Below, one piece after another: positions 6,698 to 7,991 of a DNA stretch of 7,991 nucleotides (position 1 is its first letter; each line of letters starts with the position of its first letter). The translations under genes and the position numbers were made by a program. Source of the stretch: Bacteroidota bacterium (GTDB lineage: Bacteria; Bacteroidota; Bacteroidia; Bacteroidales; PUMT01); contig PXAP01000290.1 of assembly GCA_003567115.1 (NCBI GenBank), positions 1-7,991 on the forward strand, given 5' to 3'. The notes below the pieces were generated by a model. It was not told the DNA's origin, did not search any database, and saw only the letters and a program-made list of their open reading frames with translations.

Positions 6698-6784
6698 TCA
6701 AGTATAGTTTTTATTTACAGTAACCGGACATAGTGATTTTATAACCCATGCAGCCATCATTAACCCAAATATTATCCCTGCCAT
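6698..6784 (-). CDS. Possible 28-residue single-span membrane peptide
   Basis: In the 174-bp gap after the transporter, a minus-strand frame starts at ATG 6784 and ends at TGA 6698. It begins MAGIIFGLMMAAWVIKSL, a hydrophobic run of about 17 residues with a Trp and a following Lys, then a short polar tail ending NKNYT. It starts 51 bases after the transporter stop and ends 36 bases before the next start. The pattern is reminiscent of the roughly 30-residue accessory peptides encoded beside some sodium symporters (MetS-type small subunits), but I cannot show homology. There is no Shine-Dalgarno, which is uninformative in Bacteroidota. It may be a chance frame. Confidence 0.3.
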   Translation of the reverse strand: MAGIIFGLMMAAWVIKSLCPVTVNKNYT

Positions 6785-6835
6785 GCTAGAATCAGGGGGA
6801 ATGCAATTCGCAGAAGTCTCAATCTTTTTTGAAAG

Positions 6836-7991
6836 TTAATCTGTTTGACCATACCCTTTAATCAGTTTTCTTTTCCACCAGTTTGCCAGCACAGATCCTG
6901 AAATGTTCATCCATGTACCGAATAAATTTGGTGGCAGGGCAGCGACGTGGCTTCTGAGAACATCCATTGCAAGCCCGGTAGCCATACCGCCATTCTGCAT
7001 ACCTACCTCGAAAGCAACCGTTCGGCAGTTAGCTTCGTCAATAAGAGTTGACGGTGTTTCGAGAAGTCCGGTTCTGTATCCCAACTGCCCGAGTATTGTT
7101 CCAACCCCCCGGGCGCCCCAGTAGCCGAAGCCATAACCGGAGGCATTATGAACAATAGCGGCTAATACCAGCAAAATACCGGCTTCCATAAGAACATCAT
7201 GAGTCTGGGCTATGATAATCGTCAATATTGCGCATATACCAGCCATCGATACCAGGGGAAGCACTCTGTCTATCCAGGTACTCGGTCTTCCGAGCCAGAT
7301 ACTGACAATAATCTTTGACAGGGCAACAACTGATAAAAGTATCCCTCCCAGTACCACTCCATTGCGAAGTGGGGCTAATACTCCAAGTATTTCGGGACTC
7401 ACAATTATAGCACCAGCTACAAATGCAGCAGAGACCAATGCAATTACCGTAAGCCAGCTTACCTGCCCGGCCCAGTTGCGCCGGCTGTAAAGGACTGAAT
7501 GAGCCAGTAAACCGGCAATTACCGGAACAACAATTATATTGAAAACCCCTATCATCATCGCAATAGTATCAATGGGTATAAATCTGCCAGCAAAAATCCC
7601 CATCATCAAAGGGGTCATCAGAGGGGCAACAAATGTAGAAACAACCGTCATAGTTACTGACAAAGCAACATTTGCCTTTGCAATAAACGCCATAAGATTG
7701 GAGGCTACACCACCTGATACCGAACCAATCAGTACGATGCCTGCAGCCAGTTCACCTTCAAATCCAAAACTTGTAGCTATAATAAAACCAATAACCGGCA
7801 TTACGCAAAACTGAAGTATCACACCCAGCAAAACAGGCCAGGGGGCAACAAGAATTCTGGAAAAATCTTTAATACTCAATGTGGTGCCCATACCAAACAT
7901 GATCAATTGCGTCAGGGGAACTATCAGCAAGGTAAGCTGAAAACCAGCCCACTCATGAAAAAGTTGGGGATAAGCAAGCGCAAAGCCAACA
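6836..7991 (-). CDS. Bile acid:sodium symporter (BASS) family transporter, N-terminus missing
   Basis: The minus-strand frame ends at TAA 6836 and is still open at the right edge. A TTG at 7930 is not the likely start, because upstream in-frame codons encode family-like sequence (GFALAYPQLF, then AGFQLTLLIV). Numbering from that TTG, the visible protein has MFGMGTTL at 11-18, the signature GSVSGGVASN at 69-78 followed by ALSVTMTVVST, and FEVGMQNGG at 307-315. In BASS structures such as ASBT, the Ser-Asn pair, a Thr and the Glu/Gln of these segments bind two sodium ions, and all are present here. About nine or ten hydrophobic segments fit the ten-helix fold. Family members carry organic anions such as bile acids, pyruvate and pantoate, so a carboxylated product of the local hydrolases is a reasonable candidate (inference). 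The gene is upstream of the possible small membrane peptide and the GH33-like gene on the same strand. Confidence 0.93.
   Translation of the reverse strand, partial: VGFALAYPQLFHEWAGFQLTLLIVPLTQLIMFGMGTTLSIKDFSRILVAPWPVLLGVILQFCVMPVIGFIIATSFGFEGELAAGIVLIGSVSGGVASNLMAFIAKANVALSVTMTVVSTFVAPLMTPLMMGIFAGRFIPIDTIAMMIGVFNIIVVPVIAGLLAHSVLYSRRNWAGQVSWLTVIALVSAAFVAGAIIVSPEILGVLAPLRNGVVLGGILLSVVALSKIIVSIWLGRPSTWIDRVLPLVSMAGICAILTIIIAQTHDVLMEAGILLVLAAIVHNASGYGFGYWGARGVGTILGQLGYRTGLLETPSTLIDEANCRTVAFEVGMQNGGMATGLAMDVLRSHVAALPPNLFGTWMNISGSVLANWWKRKLIKGYGQTD

Noticed and set aside
7928..7930. TTG as the start codon of the transporter
   Set aside because: The frame stays open to the window edge and the upstream codons encode plausible BASS N-terminal sequence, so the gene is truncated by the window.

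Overview
This window looks like Bacteroidota (FCB-group) chromosome. Coding stretches have moderate GC and the gaps are very AT-rich. Start codons lack clear Shine-Dalgarno sequences. Three exported proteins begin with lipoprotein signal peptides, the LacI-type regulator resembles a subfamily I associate with Bacteroidota, and a good TAnnTTTG-type promoter lies upstream of one gene. The genus cannot be told from this sequence.

Layout. On the plus strand are the 3' part of an Asp-box (BNR) sialidase-fold protein (1-1020, cut by the left edge) and, after a 240-bp gap with promoter and terminator-like signals, a complete LacI/PurR-family regulator (1261-2280). The rest is on the minus strand. 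In transcription order these are a bile acid:sodium symporter (BASS)-type transporter cut by the right edge (7991-6836), a possible 28-residue membrane peptide (6784-6698), a GH33-like sialidase-fold lipoprotein (6661-5519), a 583-bp AT-rich gap, a PHP-domain (CehA/McbA-like) metallohydrolase lipoprotein (4935-3613), and a third sialidase-fold lipoprotein (3572-2379) that runs convergently into lacI.

How the genes may work together (inference). The set looks like a small catabolic locus for an acidic or carboxylated compound. Envelope-anchored sialidase-fold proteins and a metal-dependent PHP hydrolase would process the substrate outside the cytoplasm, a sodium-coupled organic-anion transporter would take up a released acid, and the LacI protein would sense a pathway ligand. 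No SusC/SusD pair, sialic-acid aldolase, epimerase or kinase lies in the window, so the substrate is unknown.

Most interesting points: the GH33-like protein keeps the apparent arginine triad, Glu and Tyr of sialidases but seems to lack the loop carrying the acid/base Asp; a hidden hydrophobic mini-ORF follows the transporter; lacI contains a perfect 15-bp inverted repeat at the junction of its DNA-binding domain and hinge; and an exact E. coli-type TTGACA-17-TATAAT element lies upstream of lacI in what appears to be a Bacteroidota genome.
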